The position numbers and the translations under genes were made by a program. A DNA stretch of 15,371 bases from Thermoflexus sp. (lineage in GTDB: Bacteria > Chloroflexota > Anaerolineae > Thermoflexales > Thermoflexaceae). Location of the stretch: contig JAGHYO010000027.1 of the NCBI GenBank assembly GCA_017743605.1, forward strand, positions 1 through 15,371, read 5' to 3'. Every line of letters begins with the position of its first letter. Within the stretch, counting starts at the first letter, position 1. Below are positions 6,534 to 14,348 of the stretch, in pieces. The notes beneath the pieces were generated by a model, which searched no databases, was not told where the DNA came from, and worked only from the letters and a program-made list of their open reading frames with translations.

Positions 6534-8498
6534 ATGGCCCAACAGATTGCGAGCGCACTGGCCTTTCTCCTCGCGGGCCTGCTGGCCGTGTTCGCGCAGG
6601 GGTTGCTGGACGCCAGCCCTCGGGAGGCTCCGGACCCGCGGGCGTTCGTGGCTTATGCGGGGGCGCTGGCCCTGTTCCTCTGGGCCATGCGGCGGGATCC
6701 AGCCTGGCTGGAGGCAGAGCGCCCCGCTACCCCATCCGCCAGCCCGCCGATCCCTGGGCGTCCCTTCTGGGCGGTCTTAAGCTTGGGGTTGAGCGCCCTC
6801 GCCTTCCTGGAGTCCGGCGGCAACCGCTTCCGGCTTCTCGGGTTGATCGCCTGGGGACTGGCGGTGGTCGCCTGGCTGGTCGCCTGGTGGGACGCGCCGC
6901 TCCCGCGATGGCTCCGGGAGGGGTTACGGTTGCGCGGGTGGCATTGGCTGCTCCTGCTCATCCTAGGGCTTGGGGTCGGCTTCCGCTACTGGGACCTCTG
7001 GAACCTCCCCCTGGATGTGAACAGCGACCACGCCGAGAAGCTCCTCGACGTGCGGGACGTCCTGAGCGGGGAACATCGGATCTTTTTCCCTCGCAACACC
7101 GGGCGGGAGGCCTTCCAGTTTTATCTGGCGGCGACGACCATCCAGGTCTTCGGGATGCCGCTGCATAAGTTCGCTCTCCAGGTAGGGACGGCCTTCATCG
7201 GGGTCCTGCTCCTGCCCGCCCTCTATCTTCTCGGCGCGGCCCTGTGGGGGCGGCATGGGGGGCTGTGGACGATGTTCCTGGGGGCTGTGGCCTCCTGGGC
7301 GGTGATCCCATCTCGAGTGGGGTTGCGCTACCCCTTCCTGCCCACCTTCGCCGCCTGGTCCCTGGCTTTCCTCATCCGGGGGCTACGCTCCGGTCGTCGG
7401 GCGGATTTCCTAGGGATGGGATTGTTCTTAGGGATCGGCCTGTATGGCTACTCCCCCTTCCGGGGGATGATCGCCGCGCTCCCGGCCGCTTTCCTGATCG
7501 TGTGGGCGGCTCGCCGAGGTTGGCAGACTGCCGAAGGGCGGCGCCAGATGCGGGATTTCATCCTCGGCATGCTCACCGCCCTGCCGGTCCTGGCCCCTAT
7601 GCTGCGCTTCATTGTGGAGTTCCCGGACCTTTTCTTCTATCGCTTGATGACCCGGGTCTCCACCTGGGAGAAGCCTATCGAGGGGAACCCCTTGTGGATC
7701 CTGGCCGACAATCTGCGGCGGGCGCTGCTGATGTTCCACTGGACCAGCGATGAGGTGTATGTGGCGACGCTCCCGCTGCGGCCGATGCTGGATCCCGTGA
7801 TGGGAGCTCTGCTGATCCTGGGCGGGGCGGCTGCGTTCGGGTGGATGGTCCGCCGGCGGGATCCCGTCCCTCTAGCGGCGCTGATGGCCGGTTTCGTGAT
7901 GCTCTTCCCCTCAGCGTATAACCTCTCGTTCCCCCAGGAGAACCCCAGCACGGTGCGGGCGGCTGGCGCCCTGCCTCCCGTCCTGGCCCTTGCCGCCCTG
8001 GCCCCGACGATGTGGACTGCAGGGTGGGGCCGCGCGGGTGCGCGGCAATGGTTGGGTTGGGGGAGCGCCGGGCTGCTGGTCCTCACGCTGATCCACCTGA
8101 ACGCCGCGCGCGTTTTTGAGACGTACGCTCAATCTTACTGCCGCCGCGTCCTGAACGCTTCCGAGGCCGCGGAGATCCTGCGCGGCTTCTACGCGGGGGG
8201 CGGACCGCCCACAAACGGCTTCTATGTGGCTTACCCCTACTGGTTTGATTCGCGGCTGATCGGGATGTGGCTGGGGGATCTGGACTGGCCCCACACGGTC
8301 TGGTATGAGGATCTGCCCCAGGTGGTGGCCCAGCATGGCCAGCTGCCGGGCCCCAAACTGTATCTGGTGCATCCGGAGGACGAGGCCACCCGGGCCGTCC
8401 TGCAGGGGGCGTACCCTCGGGGGTGGTGGGCGTGGCGGCCGCGCTCCCGCTGCGAGGGCCTGGGGATCTGGGTCTTCCACGTCCCGCCGGATTCGTGA
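6534..8498 (+). CDS. GT39/ArnT-like polytopic membrane glycosyltransferase
   Basis: This is a 654-residue membrane protein with many hydrophobic segments (for example 5-22, 38-52, 77-92, 102-118, 137-150, 215-236, 245-258, 268-282). After the fifth segment a loop carries DVNSDHAEKLLD (161-172) and GREAFQFYLA (190-199), resembling the first external loop of GT-C enzymes of the GT39/PMT/ArnT kind. There an acidic residue is catalytic; D165 or E192 are candidates. The C-terminal 100 residues are a soluble, probably extracytoplasmic domain. These enzymes use polyprenyl-phosphate sugars, which fits the prenyltransferase at 9825. ATG 6534 lies 4 nt after the methyltransferase stop, with GGAGGGAGG upstream. 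This is the last gene of the operon and ends just before the 85-bp repeats. Confidence 0.75.
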   Translation: MAQQIASALAFLLAGLLAVFAQGLLDASPREAPDPRAFVAYAGALALFLWAMRRDPAWLEAERPATPSASPPIPGRPFWAVLSLGLSALAFLESGGNRFRLLGLIAWGLAVVAWLVAWWDAPLPRWLREGLRLRGWHWLLLLILGLGVGFRYWDLWNLPLDVNSDHAEKLLDVRDVLSGEHRIFFPRNTGREAFQFYLAATTIQVFGMPLHKFALQVGTAFIGVLLLPALYLLGAALWGRHGGLWTMFLGAVASWAVIPSRVGLRYPFLPTFAAWSLAFLIRGLRSGRRADFLGMGLFLGIGLYGYSPFRGMIAALPAAFLIVWAARRGWQTAEGRRQMRDFILGMLTALPVLAPMLRFIVEFPDLFFYRLMTRVSTWEKPIEGNPLWILADNLRRALLMFHWTSDEVYVATLPLRPMLDPVMGALLILGGAAAFGWMVRRRDPVPLAALMAGFVMLFPSAYNLSFPQENPSTVRAAGALPPVLALAALAPTMWTAGWGRAGARQWLGWGSAGLLVLTLIHLNAARVFETYAQSYCRRVLNASEAAEILRGFYAGGGPPTNGFYVAYPYWFDSRLIGMWLGDLDWPHTVWYEDLPQVVAQHGQLPGPKLYLVHPEDEATRAVLQGAYPRGWWAWRPRSRCEGLGIWVFHVPPDS

Positions 8499-8522
8499 AA
8501 AACTCCCCACGGAGAAGACGGG

Positions 8523-8755
8523 GTTCGGGGCCGAAGCCCCTCCTACGGGAAGATCGATGTTGGGTAGGAGCCGCTTTCGCCGCGACTTTGTGTCATCGAA
8601 GGCGGAGGTTCGGGGCGAAAGCCCCTCCTGCAAAGGCCGTTTTCTGGTGGGAGCAGCTTCAGCCGCGACCTTTGCGCCATCGAAGACCTCAGGTTCGGGG
8701 CGAAAGCCCCTCCTACAAAAGCCGTTTTCTGGTGGGAGCGGCTTCGGCCGCAACC
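8523..8755 (+). repeat. Three 85-bp units of paired GC hairpins
   Basis: The element GTTCGGGGCGAAAGCCCCTC starts at 8523 (GGCCGAAGCC variant), 8608 and 8693, exactly 85 bp apart each time. Each unit has a first hairpin GGGGC-loop-GCCCC (8527-8540, 8612-8625, 8697-8710; loop CGAA, GAAA, GAAA). About 20-30 bp later comes a second hairpin of the type GCGGC-TTCG-GCCGC (perfect at 8738-8751; one mismatch at 8570-8583 and 8653-8666). Units 2 and 3 also share AAAGCCGTTTTCTGGTGGGAG-like sequence. The array sits between two convergent genes and can form terminators on both strands. Such dispersed palindromic repeats are known in many high-GC bacteria; no Cas genes or spacers are present. Confidence 0.85.
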
Positions 8756-8784
8756 CGTCTGGTTTCCTGGAGGGGATTGGATGT

Positions 8785-9039
8785 TTAGCGGCGTGGAGGG
8801 GGGAAGGAGGTCAGTCCCAGCAGAAGCAGCGCCCCCAGGAGCCCGGGGAGGACAGCGGTGGTTCCGATCTGGCCGAAGCCCGGGGCCAGGAGGCGCCCGG
8901 CCGCGTGACCGAGGGCCATCCCCAAGCAGCCGAGGATGAGATCTCCCACCAGTCGGAGAGCCCCACCGCCGGCCAAAGCGTGCCGGATCAGCCCGGCTCC
9001 TACACCCAGGAAGAGGAGCAGCGCGAGGGTGGTCCACAT
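8785..9039 (-). CDS. GlsB/YeaQ/YmgE-like small membrane protein
   Basis: This is an 84-residue, almost wholly hydrophobic protein with three predicted membrane segments (3-16, 29-45, 58-78). Glycine-rich faces such as GDLILGCLGMALG (32-44) resemble the transglycosylase-associated GlsB/YeaQ family; in that family enzymatic activity is unproven and stress association is typical. The start at 9039 forms TGATG with the stop of the upstream regulator gene, so the pair is translationally coupled. The open frame continues to 9489, but that part is out-of-frame shadow of the regulator. Other small Gly-rich membrane proteins cannot be excluded. Confidence 0.65.
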   Translation of the reverse strand: MWTTLALLLFLGVGAGLIRHALAGGGALRLVGDLILGCLGMALGHAAGRLLAPGFGQIGTTAVLPGLLGALLLLGLTSFPPPRR

Positions 9040-9716
9040 CACAGGGTGATCTCCAGCAGGTCCTCCGCGATGTGCCGAAGCCGATCGGCGGGCAGCTCGG
9101 CCAGGCGCATGGCCAGGCGCAGGTAAGGCAGGTGCACGGGGGCGGTCACGAAGGCCCGCACCTCCGATGGGAGGACGCGGAACCCCTCGCTCTGATCTAA
9201 TAGGGTGGCGGCCTGACCGATGGGGCTCTCGGTGTCCCGCAAGGCGGCCAGGGAAAGCCCCAAATGGGCCGCCAGACGCTCTAATTCCGCAAAGGGGATC
9301 GGGCGCTCGCCAGATTCGTAGGCGCGGAGCCGCCGGGGGGTGCATCCTATGGCAGCGGCCACCTCCCGCAAGCTCTTCCCTGCAGTCTCTCGAGCTTGGC
9401 GCAGGATCAACCCGATGATCCGATGCCGGATGGCCATGAACTCCGGAGCGGTCTGCGCCATTACTTCCTCCAAGGACGTGTTCCGCCAATCAGGCTCTAG
9501 GAGTGCAGAAAGAGGCGTCTGGAAAAACCAGGCCAGGACCTCCAGCTCCGGCAGGGTCGGGTCCTGTCGCCCGGCCTCATAGGCCCGATAACGGGCTGGT
9601 GAGATCCCCAGCAGGGCAGCGCAGACTTGGACGGTGCGTCTGGCCTGTTCCCGGGCCTGCCGCAGGGCGATCCCCACGATCTTCCGACGCAACGCCAAGC
9701 GCTCCTGTTCGTCCAT
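9039..9716 (-). CDS. Transcription regulator with two tandem XRE/HTH domains
   Basis: This is a 225-residue protein with two similar helix-turn-helix units of the Cro/XRE type. Unit one spans about 13-73 (IALRQAREQ ... LGISPARYRAYEAGR ... LSALL) and unit two about 100-160 (LILRQARET ... IGCTPRRLRAYESGE ... LAALR). The alignment shows an internal duplication. The C-terminal 65 residues are helical with no recognised ligand domain. The ATG at 9716 is preferred to the one at 9776, because the latter would lie upstream of the transcription start predicted from the TATAAT at 9777-9782, and the extra 20 residues look non-coding. A GAGGG lies about 10 nt upstream of 9716. It is cotranscribed with the GlsB-like gene and divergent from the prenyltransferase gene, which it may regulate (inference). 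Confidence 0.85.
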   Translation of the reverse strand: MDEQERLALRRKIVGIALRQAREQARRTVQVCAALLGISPARYRAYEAGRQDPTLPELEVLAWFFQTPLSALLEPDWRNTSLEEVMAQTAPEFMAIRHRIIGLILRQARETAGKSLREVAAAIGCTPRRLRAYESGERPIPFAELERLAAHLGLSLAALRDTESPIGQAATLLDQSEGFRVLPSEVRAFVTAPVHLPYLRLAMRLAELPADRLRHIAEDLLEITL

Positions 9717-9776
9717 CGACAGACGACCCTCGCAGATCCCCTGAGCATTCAGCGGGGGGATGCAACGTTTACCCAT

Positions 9777-9784
9777 ATTATAAT
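9777..9784. promoter_or_regulatory. Overlapping divergent -10 elements
   Basis: TATAAT occurs on the plus strand at 9779-9784 and on the minus strand at 9777-9782, framed by CCCAT and ATGGG arms (9772-9787). Plus-strand transcription would start near 9791, giving a 34-nt leader to ATG 9825. Minus-strand transcription would start near 9770, giving a leader of about 54 nt to ATG 9716. No good -35 was found on either side, so activation by a factor is possible. The symmetry makes mutual exclusion of the two polymerases likely. Confidence 0.5.
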
Positions 9785-9824
9785 GGGAAACCTGGGATCC
9801 GGATGGAGGAGGAGAAGCTGTTGG

Positions 9825-10724
9825 ATGAAAGCCCTCGTCTGGCCACGGAGCCGCACGCTGATCGCACTGGTGCGTTCTATGCGGCCGCGCCAGTGGATTA
9901 AAAACGTGTTCATCTTCGCCCCGCTGGTGTTTGATGAGAAACTGCTCCGCCCGGAGCCCTTCGGGCGCACCGTTGTCGGCTTCATGATCCTTTGCCTGCT
10001 CTCCAGTGCGGTCTATCTATTTAACGATCTCCAGGATCTGGAGAAAGACCGGCAGCATCCGCGCAAGCGGAACCGCCCCCTGGCCGCGGGGGAGCTGGAT
10101 CCTCGGGTGGCGTGGGGAGCGACCCTGCTCATCCCCCTCGGGCTGGCCTATCCCGCCTTCGCTTTGGATCCCCTCTTCGCCCTGCTCGCCTATGTCTATT
10201 GGGGGCTCAACCTGGCCTACTCCCTCTGGCTGAAGCATCAGGTGCTCCTGGACGTGCTGGCCCTGGCCAGCGGCTACGTGCTGCGGGTCGCCGCAGGCGT
10301 GCCCCTGGTTCAGGTAGAGCGGTTCTCGCCCTGGCTTTACCTGTGCACACTGCTTCTGGCCCTCTTCATCGGTTTCGCTAAGCGGCGCCAGGAGATCGTC
10401 CTGCTCGGCGAGAACGCCCGCAACCACCGAGCGATCCTGGAGGAATACACTGTCCGCTTCCTGGACGAGATGATGGGCGTGGTGATGGCCGCCATCATCG
10501 TGGCGTATTCCCTCTATACGTTCTCCGCCCCCAACCTTCCTTCCAACCACGCCATGATGCTGACCATCCCCTTTGTGATGTATGGGATCTTCCGCTACCT
10601 CTATCTCATCCACGTCCGCGGGGAGACCGCGCCACCAGACGAGCTGGTGCTGAAGGACATCCCCTTGCTGCTCACCGTGATCCTCTGGGGGTTGACGGCG
10701 ATCCTGATCCTCTACCTGATGTAG
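9825..10724 (+). CDS. UbiA-superfamily prenyltransferase, decaprenyl-phosphate phosphoribosyltransferase-like
   Basis: This is a 299-residue membrane protein with about 8-9 segments. The N-terminal block MRPRQWIKNVFIFAPLVF (19-36) is typical of DPPR synthase (UbiA-type, Rv3806c-like). The first Asp-rich motif is NDLQDLEKDRQHPRKRNRPL (67-86; N-D-x2-D-x3-D). The second region is YSLWLKHQVLLDVLALASGY (132-151) with D143. The DPPR reaction joins phosphoribose pyrophosphate to a polyprenyl phosphate and feeds lipid-linked ribose or arabinose synthesis. The epimerase partners (DprE1/E2) are not in the window, so the final product is unknown. ATG 9825 is chosen because GGAGGAGGAG (9805-9814) precedes it by 10 nt; the frame is open upstream to 9627, but that part overlaps the opposite-strand regulator gene. 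Confidence 0.85.
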   Translation: MKALVWPRSRTLIALVRSMRPRQWIKNVFIFAPLVFDEKLLRPEPFGRTVVGFMILCLLSSAVYLFNDLQDLEKDRQHPRKRNRPLAAGELDPRVAWGATLLIPLGLAYPAFALDPLFALLAYVYWGLNLAYSLWLKHQVLLDVLALASGYVLRVAAGVPLVQVERFSPWLYLCTLLLALFIGFAKRRQEIVLLGENARNHRAILEEYTVRFLDEMMGVVMAAIIVAYSLYTFSAPNLPSNHAMMLTIPFVMYGIFRYLYLIHVRGETAPPDELVLKDIPLLLTVILWGLTAILILYLM

Positions 10725-10792
10725 CCGAGAGCGACCCCGGGAAACGCTGGAGTCCTTGCATATCCCCAGAAGGGACCACATGAGGAAAGTGA

Positions 10793-10798
10793 TAAAAT
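10793..10798 (+). promoter_or_regulatory. Weak candidate -10 for the CoA-binding gene
   Basis: TGATAAAATGA contains TAAAAT at 10793-10798, matching the -10 consensus at 5/6. It lies about 90 bp before the ATG at 10887. No good -35 at the right distance was seen (TTGCAT at 10756-10761 is too far). Confidence 0.25.
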
Positions 10799-10886
10799 GA
10801 GAAGGGCGTTTCCCATCATCGCTCGCGCTTGCGCCCTCATGGAGAGTCCCCGGCTGTGGATGGTCGACGGAGCGATGGAGGTGCCC

Positions 10887-11630
10887 ATGAAACACGCGAT
10901 GGACGAGGGGGAGCCGCGCATTCGTTCCCTCCAGGCTACCCCCATGCCGGATGGGCGCCGGGTGGTGGTGGAGCTGGAGCTGGAGTTCACGCCCTTCCGT
11001 CACCGCCCGGATCTAGAGCTGGTCCTCTACAACGCCCGGGGGGAGGAAGTCCACTCCATGGCGGTGATGGAAATGCTGGAGCTTCAGCCGGCGTATGTGT
11101 TGCACCTGCGACGGCCGGACCCTGGGGCGCCCTACCGGGTGGAAGCCCGGCTCCTCGCCGGGGATCGCATGCTGGATCGTCAGGAAACGACGGTGCTCAT
11201 CCCGGAGCCCATCACTGTCCAGGACGATGAGATCCTGCGCCGCATCCTCCGGGAGGCGCGCGTGATCGCCGTGGTAGGCCTGTCCGCAGATTCCGAACGG
11301 CCCAGCCATCAGGTGGCTTCGTATCTTCAACGCCAGGGCTATCGGATCATCCCGGTAAACCCCACAATCCCGGAGGTCCTGGGCGAGCCCTCCTACCCGG
11401 ATCTCCTCTCCGTCCCCGAACCGGTGGATGTGGTGGACGTTTTCCGGCCGGCCCGTTACGTCCCGGAGATCGTGGAGCAGGCCATCGCCAAAGGGGCGAA
11501 GGTGATTTGGATGCAGCCGGGGGTGATTCATTTCGAGGCCGCCCAGCGCGCCCGGGAGGCGGGCCTGCTGGTGGTGATGGACCGCTGTATAAAGACCGAG
11601 CATCAGCGCTTGTTGCGGACGGGAGCGTGA
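10887..11630 (+). CDS. CoA-binding (YccU-like) domain protein with extra N-terminal beta-rich domain
   Basis: This is a 247-residue cytoplasmic protein. Residues 115-245 form a Rossmann CoA_binding_2 domain: VIAVVGLSADSERPSHQVA (126-144), PVNPT (156-160), DVVDVFRPARYVP (181-193), WMQPGVIH (208-215) and VVMDRCIKTEH (229-239). Standalone YccU-like proteins are about 135-140 residues and their function is poorly known. Residues 11-108 are an additional alternating beta-type domain (RRVVVELELEF, LELVLYNARGEEV, YRVEARLLAG) resembling an Ig/C2-like sandwich. ATG 10887 is preferred for GGAGGT 5 nt upstream; an earlier in-frame ATG at 10797 would coincide with the predicted -10. It is followed by the GH3-like gene 4 nt after its stop, so the two are probably cotranscribed. 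Confidence 0.8.
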   Translation: MKHAMDEGEPRIRSLQATPMPDGRRVVVELELEFTPFRHRPDLELVLYNARGEEVHSMAVMEMLELQPAYVLHLRRPDPGAPYRVEARLLAGDRMLDRQETTVLIPEPITVQDDEILRRILREARVIAVVGLSADSERPSHQVASYLQRQGYRIIPVNPTIPEVLGEPSYPDLLSVPEPVDVVDVFRPARYVPEIVEQAIAKGAKVIWMQPGVIHFEAAQRAREAGLLVVMDRCIKTEHQRLLRTGA

Positions 11631-11634
11631 ACCG

Positions 11635-14301
11635 GTGGGCCGATGGATCCGGTGGCTGCTCCTGATGAGCTTGGCCCTGGGGCCGTTGGGTATGGCTCCG
11701 GCCATCGCTCAGGGGGGCGAGGATGAGTTCATCGCCCGCCTGCTGGCTCAAATGCCGCCGCAGGCCAAGGTCGGCCAGCTGTTCCTGGTCACCCTCCCCG
11801 GGCCGGTGGCCCGCCCGGATCATCCGCTGCGGTCGCTGCTGGAGACAGAGCGCATCAGCGGGGTGATCCTAAGCCCTGAACAGGGGAACTTCTCCAACAT
11901 AGGGGCCACCCCTTCGGAGCTGTTCTCCATCACCCTCTCTCTGCAGCGGCAGGCCGCCGGGCTCACTCCTCTCATCCCTCTGTTCATCGGCTTGCGCCAG
12001 CAGGGGGATGGCCCTCCCGGCTCCGCCTGGACCGCCGGGGCCATGCCGCTTCCCTCCCCTCTGGCCCTGGGCGCGACGTGGAATCCGGATCGGGTGCAAG
12101 CGGTGGGGCGGGCTCTGGGAGAGGAGCTGCGAGCGGTCGGCATCAATTTGCTCCTGGGCCCTCCCCTGGAGGTGTTGCTGGAGCCCCGGCCGGACCTCGG
12201 GGATGCAGGCGTGCAGACCTTCGGAGGGGATCCCCATTGGGTGAGCCGCATGGCCCAGGCGTATCTGAGCGGCCTCACCGAAGGAAGCGAGGGCCAGCTC
12301 CTCGTCGTCCCAAGCGCTTTCCCCGGCGAAGGACGCGCCTATGGTCGGGAGGAGCGGGTGGCGGTCCTCACCCGAGAGGATCTGGCGACTTTCGATCTGG
12401 TCCCCTTCATCACGCTGATACGCACGTCCACGGAATCCGGACATCCGCTGTTGCGCGCCGTCCAGGTCTCCACGATGCGGGTGCGGGGCTTTGGGGGAAG
12501 CGCCCAGGAATGGACCCGCCCTCTGGCGGTGGACGGGGCCGCGCTGGGTGCGCTGCTGGCGTTGCCGGAGATCAAGACCTGGCGGGAAAACGGCGGCGTC
12601 TTGCTCTCCCCGCCCATGGGGCATCCCGTGATCCGCAACCTGTATGTCGATGAGCGCGGGGAGGTAGATTTTCAGCGCGCGGCGCTGGAGGCCTTCCTGG
12701 CCGGGAACGATCTGATCTGGCTGGAGGCGCTTCACCCGGATTCCCAGGAGGCCGCCCGTCAGGCGGCGGCGATCATCGCCTTTTTCCGGGAGAAATACTC
12801 CACGGACCTGGCTTTCCAGAACCTGGTCAACAGCGCCGTGGCCCGCGTCCTGCGCTTGAAGTATGGCCTCTACCCGGGCTTCAGCGTCCCCGTGACGCTC
12901 CCCACCTCAGCGAACCCTCCGCAGACCGTTGCGACCCCCGCTCACCTCCAGATCGTTCGCCAGGCCTTAGAGGAGGCCCTCGTTCGCCTGCATCCCCGTG
13001 GGAACGGTCCGGTGCCCATCCCGCAGCCCGGGGAGACCTTCTTGGTGCTGGTGGACGGACGGACGGCCCGGGCCTGTGCCGCGTGTCCGGAGCAGCGACT
13101 GCTGCCCACTGACGTGCTCACCCGATCCCTGGTGATGGCCGGCGGGGGAGGCCTCGATGCGACCCAGATCACCGTGCGCACCTTTGCGGAAGCCCTCGCC
13201 TTCCTTTCCCAAGCCCCTGAAGCGCCGGCCCTGCAGCCGGAGTTCGAGCGGGCGGCCTGGGTGCTGATCGTCGCCCTGGACGAGCGCCCAGAGGATCCGG
13301 CCTCCAGCTTGCCGCATCTTCTGCTCAGCGAGCGGACGGAGCTGCTGGCCGGCAAGCAGGTGGTCTTCTGGAGCCTCGGGCCGCTCTATCCGTTGACCGC
13401 CCGGGAGGTGAGCCGGTTGAGCCGCTACGAAGCGCTCTGGACGCACGTTTCCCCTGCCGTGGAGATCGTGGCCCGTGCCCTCTTCGGCGCTCTGAACCCT
13501 CAGAGTCGCGCTCCGCTCTCCATCCCGGTCCTCGGCTATGACCTGGCGGATCGCCTGCGGCCGGATCCCAACCAGGTGATCCCCCTGGGAGCCGGCCCAC
13601 GGGAGGGAACGGTCCCAGGAACCCCCGCGCCCGTGGCTGTCCGGGTCGGGGAGACGCTACGCGTCTGGGCCGGGCCGATCCGCGACCGGGACGGATATCT
13701 GGTTCCGGACGGCACGCCGGTTTCCTTCACCGGGGTTTATTCTGGCCAGGGGAGCATCGGGCCCTTCGTCGTGGGGACCCGGGATGGGTTCGCGGAGGTG
13801 GATATCCCGCTGGATCGGGAGGGGATGTTGGAGATCCGGGCAGCGAGCGAGCCGGCGCGTCTCTCTTACCGGTTGGAGCTGCAGATCGCGAAAAACCAGC
13901 CGGGTCGCATCGTCACAGTGGTCCCGCCGACGCCCACCGCTTCGCCCGAGCCGACCCGGACGCCGGTCCCCTCGCCCACGCCCGCGCCCGCTGCCTCGCC
14001 GCGCCCGGGCCGAGGTCTGGGGCTGGGCCTGGCAGGGTGGTCCATCTTCGGATGGAGCGCGCTGGCCATCCTGGGGGTCAGTGGCCTGTCCTTCCGGCTG
14101 GGCCAGCGCCGTGACCTGGACCGCGCGTGGCGGGCCGCTCTGCTCGGTTTCATCGCCGGCTGGTCCGCCTACTCCTTGTTGCTCTTCGGATCCATGGTGC
14201 TCCCCATCCCTGAGCTCCTGAGGATCCTCCCGCTGGTGACCGGAGCGGTGGCCCTCTTCACGGGGGGGCTTGCGGCTCTCATCCCTTCGGGAGAACGCTA
14301 A
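11635..14301 (+). CDS. Secreted, membrane-anchored GH3-like protein, catalytic motifs degenerate
   Basis: This is an 888-residue protein. Residues 1-26 are a signal peptide (RW..LLLMSLALGPLG, cleavage near AIA-Q). Residues about 38-410 follow the GH3 N-terminal barrel: VGQLFLVTLPG (46-56), LALGATWNPD (143-152), ELRAVGINLLLGPPLEV (164-180), FGGDP (196-200). Residues about 415-645 correspond to the GH3 C-terminal sandwich domain, and 655-755 to an Ig-like or filler domain (DGTPVSFTGVYSGQG). Residues about 760-798 are a Pro/Thr/Ser linker and about 800-885 hold three membrane segments. The usual KHFPGHG is SAFPGEG (227-233), and the nucleophile TDD region reads LSPPMGH (324-330), so hydrolase activity is doubtful. 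Start is GTG 11635. A surface-binding or regulatory role is inferred. Confidence 0.8.
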   Translation: MGRWIRWLLLMSLALGPLGMAPAIAQGGEDEFIARLLAQMPPQAKVGQLFLVTLPGPVARPDHPLRSLLETERISGVILSPEQGNFSNIGATPSELFSITLSLQRQAAGLTPLIPLFIGLRQQGDGPPGSAWTAGAMPLPSPLALGATWNPDRVQAVGRALGEELRAVGINLLLGPPLEVLLEPRPDLGDAGVQTFGGDPHWVSRMAQAYLSGLTEGSEGQLLVVPSAFPGEGRAYGREERVAVLTREDLATFDLVPFITLIRTSTESGHPLLRAVQVSTMRVRGFGGSAQEWTRPLAVDGAALGALLALPEIKTWRENGGVLLSPPMGHPVIRNLYVDERGEVDFQRAALEAFLAGNDLIWLEALHPDSQEAARQAAAIIAFFREKYSTDLAFQNLVNSAVARVLRLKYGLYPGFSVPVTLPTSANPPQTVATPAHLQIVRQALEEALVRLHPRGNGPVPIPQPGETFLVLVDGRTARACAACPEQRLLPTDVLTRSLVMAGGGGLDATQITVRTFAEALAFLSQAPEAPALQPEFERAAWVLIVALDERPEDPASSLPHLLLSERTELLAGKQVVFWSLGPLYPLTAREVSRLSRYEALWTHVSPAVEIVARALFGALNPQSRAPLSIPVLGYDLADRLRPDPNQVIPLGAGPREGTVPGTPAPVAVRVGETLRVWAGPIRDRDGYLVPDGTPVSFTGVYSGQGSIGPFVVGTRDGFAEVDIPLDREGMLEIRAASEPARLSYRLELQIAKNQPGRIVTVVPPTPTASPEPTRTPVPSPTPAPAASPRPGRGLGLGLAGWSIFGWSALAILGVSGLSFRLGQRRDLDRAWRAALLGFIAGWSAYSLLLFGSMVLPIPELLRILPLVTGAVALFTGGLAALIPSGER

Positions 14302-14348
14302 GGATCCATGGGTTCGCTGGGAACAGACCCTGTGGAGGAGGCCTGGCC

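Noticed and set aside
8523..8755. CRISPR array
   Set aside because: The repeats are three 85-bp units with internal hairpins and no unique spacers of constant size, and no cas gene is present.
9040..9489. N-terminal extension of the GlsB-like protein on the minus strand
   Set aside because: The extension is an out-of-frame shadow of the XRE regulator; only the last 84 residues are protein-like and their ATG is coupled to the regulator stop.
9627..9824. Upstream extension of the prenyltransferase
   Set aside because: It would run antisense through the regulator gene and its promoter; the ATG at 9825 has a strong ribosome site and suits the family start.
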